From positions 1 through 6,817 of the forward strand of contig JAYEJA010000165.1 of assembly GCA_034660395.1 (NCBI GenBank): DNA of 6,817 bases, given 5' to 3'. The number at the start of each line of letters is the position of its first letter. Positions within the stretch are counted from its first letter, which is position 1. The position numbers were made by a program, and so were the translations under genes. Positions 6,675-6,817 of the stretch are shown here, piece by piece. The notes beneath the pieces are model-generated. The model ran no database searches. It was not told where the DNA came from and worked only from the letters and a program-made list of their open reading frames with translations. Origin of the DNA: JAQVEM01 sp034660395 (GTDB lineage Bacteria; Actinomycetota; Humimicrobiia; Humimicrobiales; Humimicrobiaceae).

Positions 6675-6711
6675 TAAACTCGCGTTTATAATTTAATTTT
6701 TTAATAGAAAT
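6660..6711. repeat. Inverted repeat flanking the glucanase operator
   Basis: ATTTCTATTAA (6660-6670) and TTAATAGAAAT (6701-6711) are perfect 11-bp inverted arms separated by 30 bp that contain the operator. The left arm overlaps the predicted -35 and spacer. It might be a second regulator's paired site or a cruciform-forming repeat. AT-rich composition makes chance a fair alternative. The remaining bases to the window end (6712-6817) are AT-rich and show no gene or clear signal. Confidence 0.4.
6674..6689. promoter_or_regulatory. Operator-like palindrome, glucanase copy
   Basis: ATAAACTCGCGTTTAT has the same 6-bp arms and 4-bp spacing as the transporter site at 407-422. Read on the minus strand it is ATAAACGCGAGTTTAT, so 14 of 16 positions agree and both sites have a central CG (shared form ATAAAC-R-CG-W-GTTTAT). 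Its centre is about 42 bp upstream of the predicted start point, touching the -35. That is where an activator contacting polymerase usually binds, although a repressor could also occlude the -35 there. Confidence 0.65.
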
Positions 6712-6817
6712 ATTAATTAAAAAATGATTTATCAGACTCTAAATAAAATTAAAAAGCAATTCATAAAATTCAGATTTTTTACACAAAAAACCACGAATCA
6801 TAAAACACCTATTTAAC

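Noticed and set aside
1..6817. tRNA, rRNA, CRISPR array or riboswitch
   Set aside because: I saw no cloverleaf sequence, no rRNA-like conserved blocks, no regularly spaced repeats and no recognisable aptamer core in any spacer.

Overview
The window looks like a carbohydrate-utilisation locus from a low-GC, anaerobe-type Firmicute. The evidence is AT-rich spacers, strong AGGAGG ribosome sites, a GTG-started lipoprotein with a lipobox and a glutamate-rich linker, and a clostridial-style GH9 glucanase. The acidic linker and general style recall Halanaerobiales (cellulolytic relatives such as Halocella), but that placement is recollection of style and was not tested.

Layout. Bases 3-74 are the last codons of an unidentified plus-strand gene. 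They are followed by a short segment that could be the end of an insertion sequence, then about 290 bp of very AT-rich non-coding DNA. A good sigma-A-type promoter (363-391) and a perfect 16-bp palindrome (407-422) lead into a plus-strand operon: a sugar-binding lipoprotein (502-1886), a MalF/UgpA-type permease (2006-2951) and a MalG/UgpE-type permease (2948-3802). No ATPase gene is present, so a shared MsmK/MalK-type ATPase elsewhere would be needed. A long hairpin (3814-3882) separates this operon from a convergent 908-residue gene (6629-3903, minus strand). That gene encodes a secreted, C-terminally membrane-anchored GH9 glucanase with an N-terminal CBM9-like domain and an Ig-like domain. 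Its own promoter region lies at 6646-6711.

Two things stand out. First, both transcription units carry the same 16-bp operator-like palindrome, ATAAAC-N4-GTTTAT with a central CG. It lies downstream of the start point at the transporter promoter, and just upstream of the -35 at the glucanase promoter, centred near -42. This suggests one LacI-type or similar regulator that represses import genes and positions itself as an activator of (or occluder at) the glucanase. Second, the binding protein and first permease carry three reading-frame lesions: a missing base near 720, a T9 tract that should be T8 at 2060-2068, and a TGA in place of a conserved Trp codon at 2616-2618. The second permease and the 2.7-kb GH9 gene are intact. 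Either the import system is freshly inactivated or the sequence has local errors.

Functionally, the surface-anchored GH9 enzyme would cut beta-1,4-glucan at the cell envelope. The lipoprotein and permease pair would import the resulting oligosaccharides if the frames are repaired.
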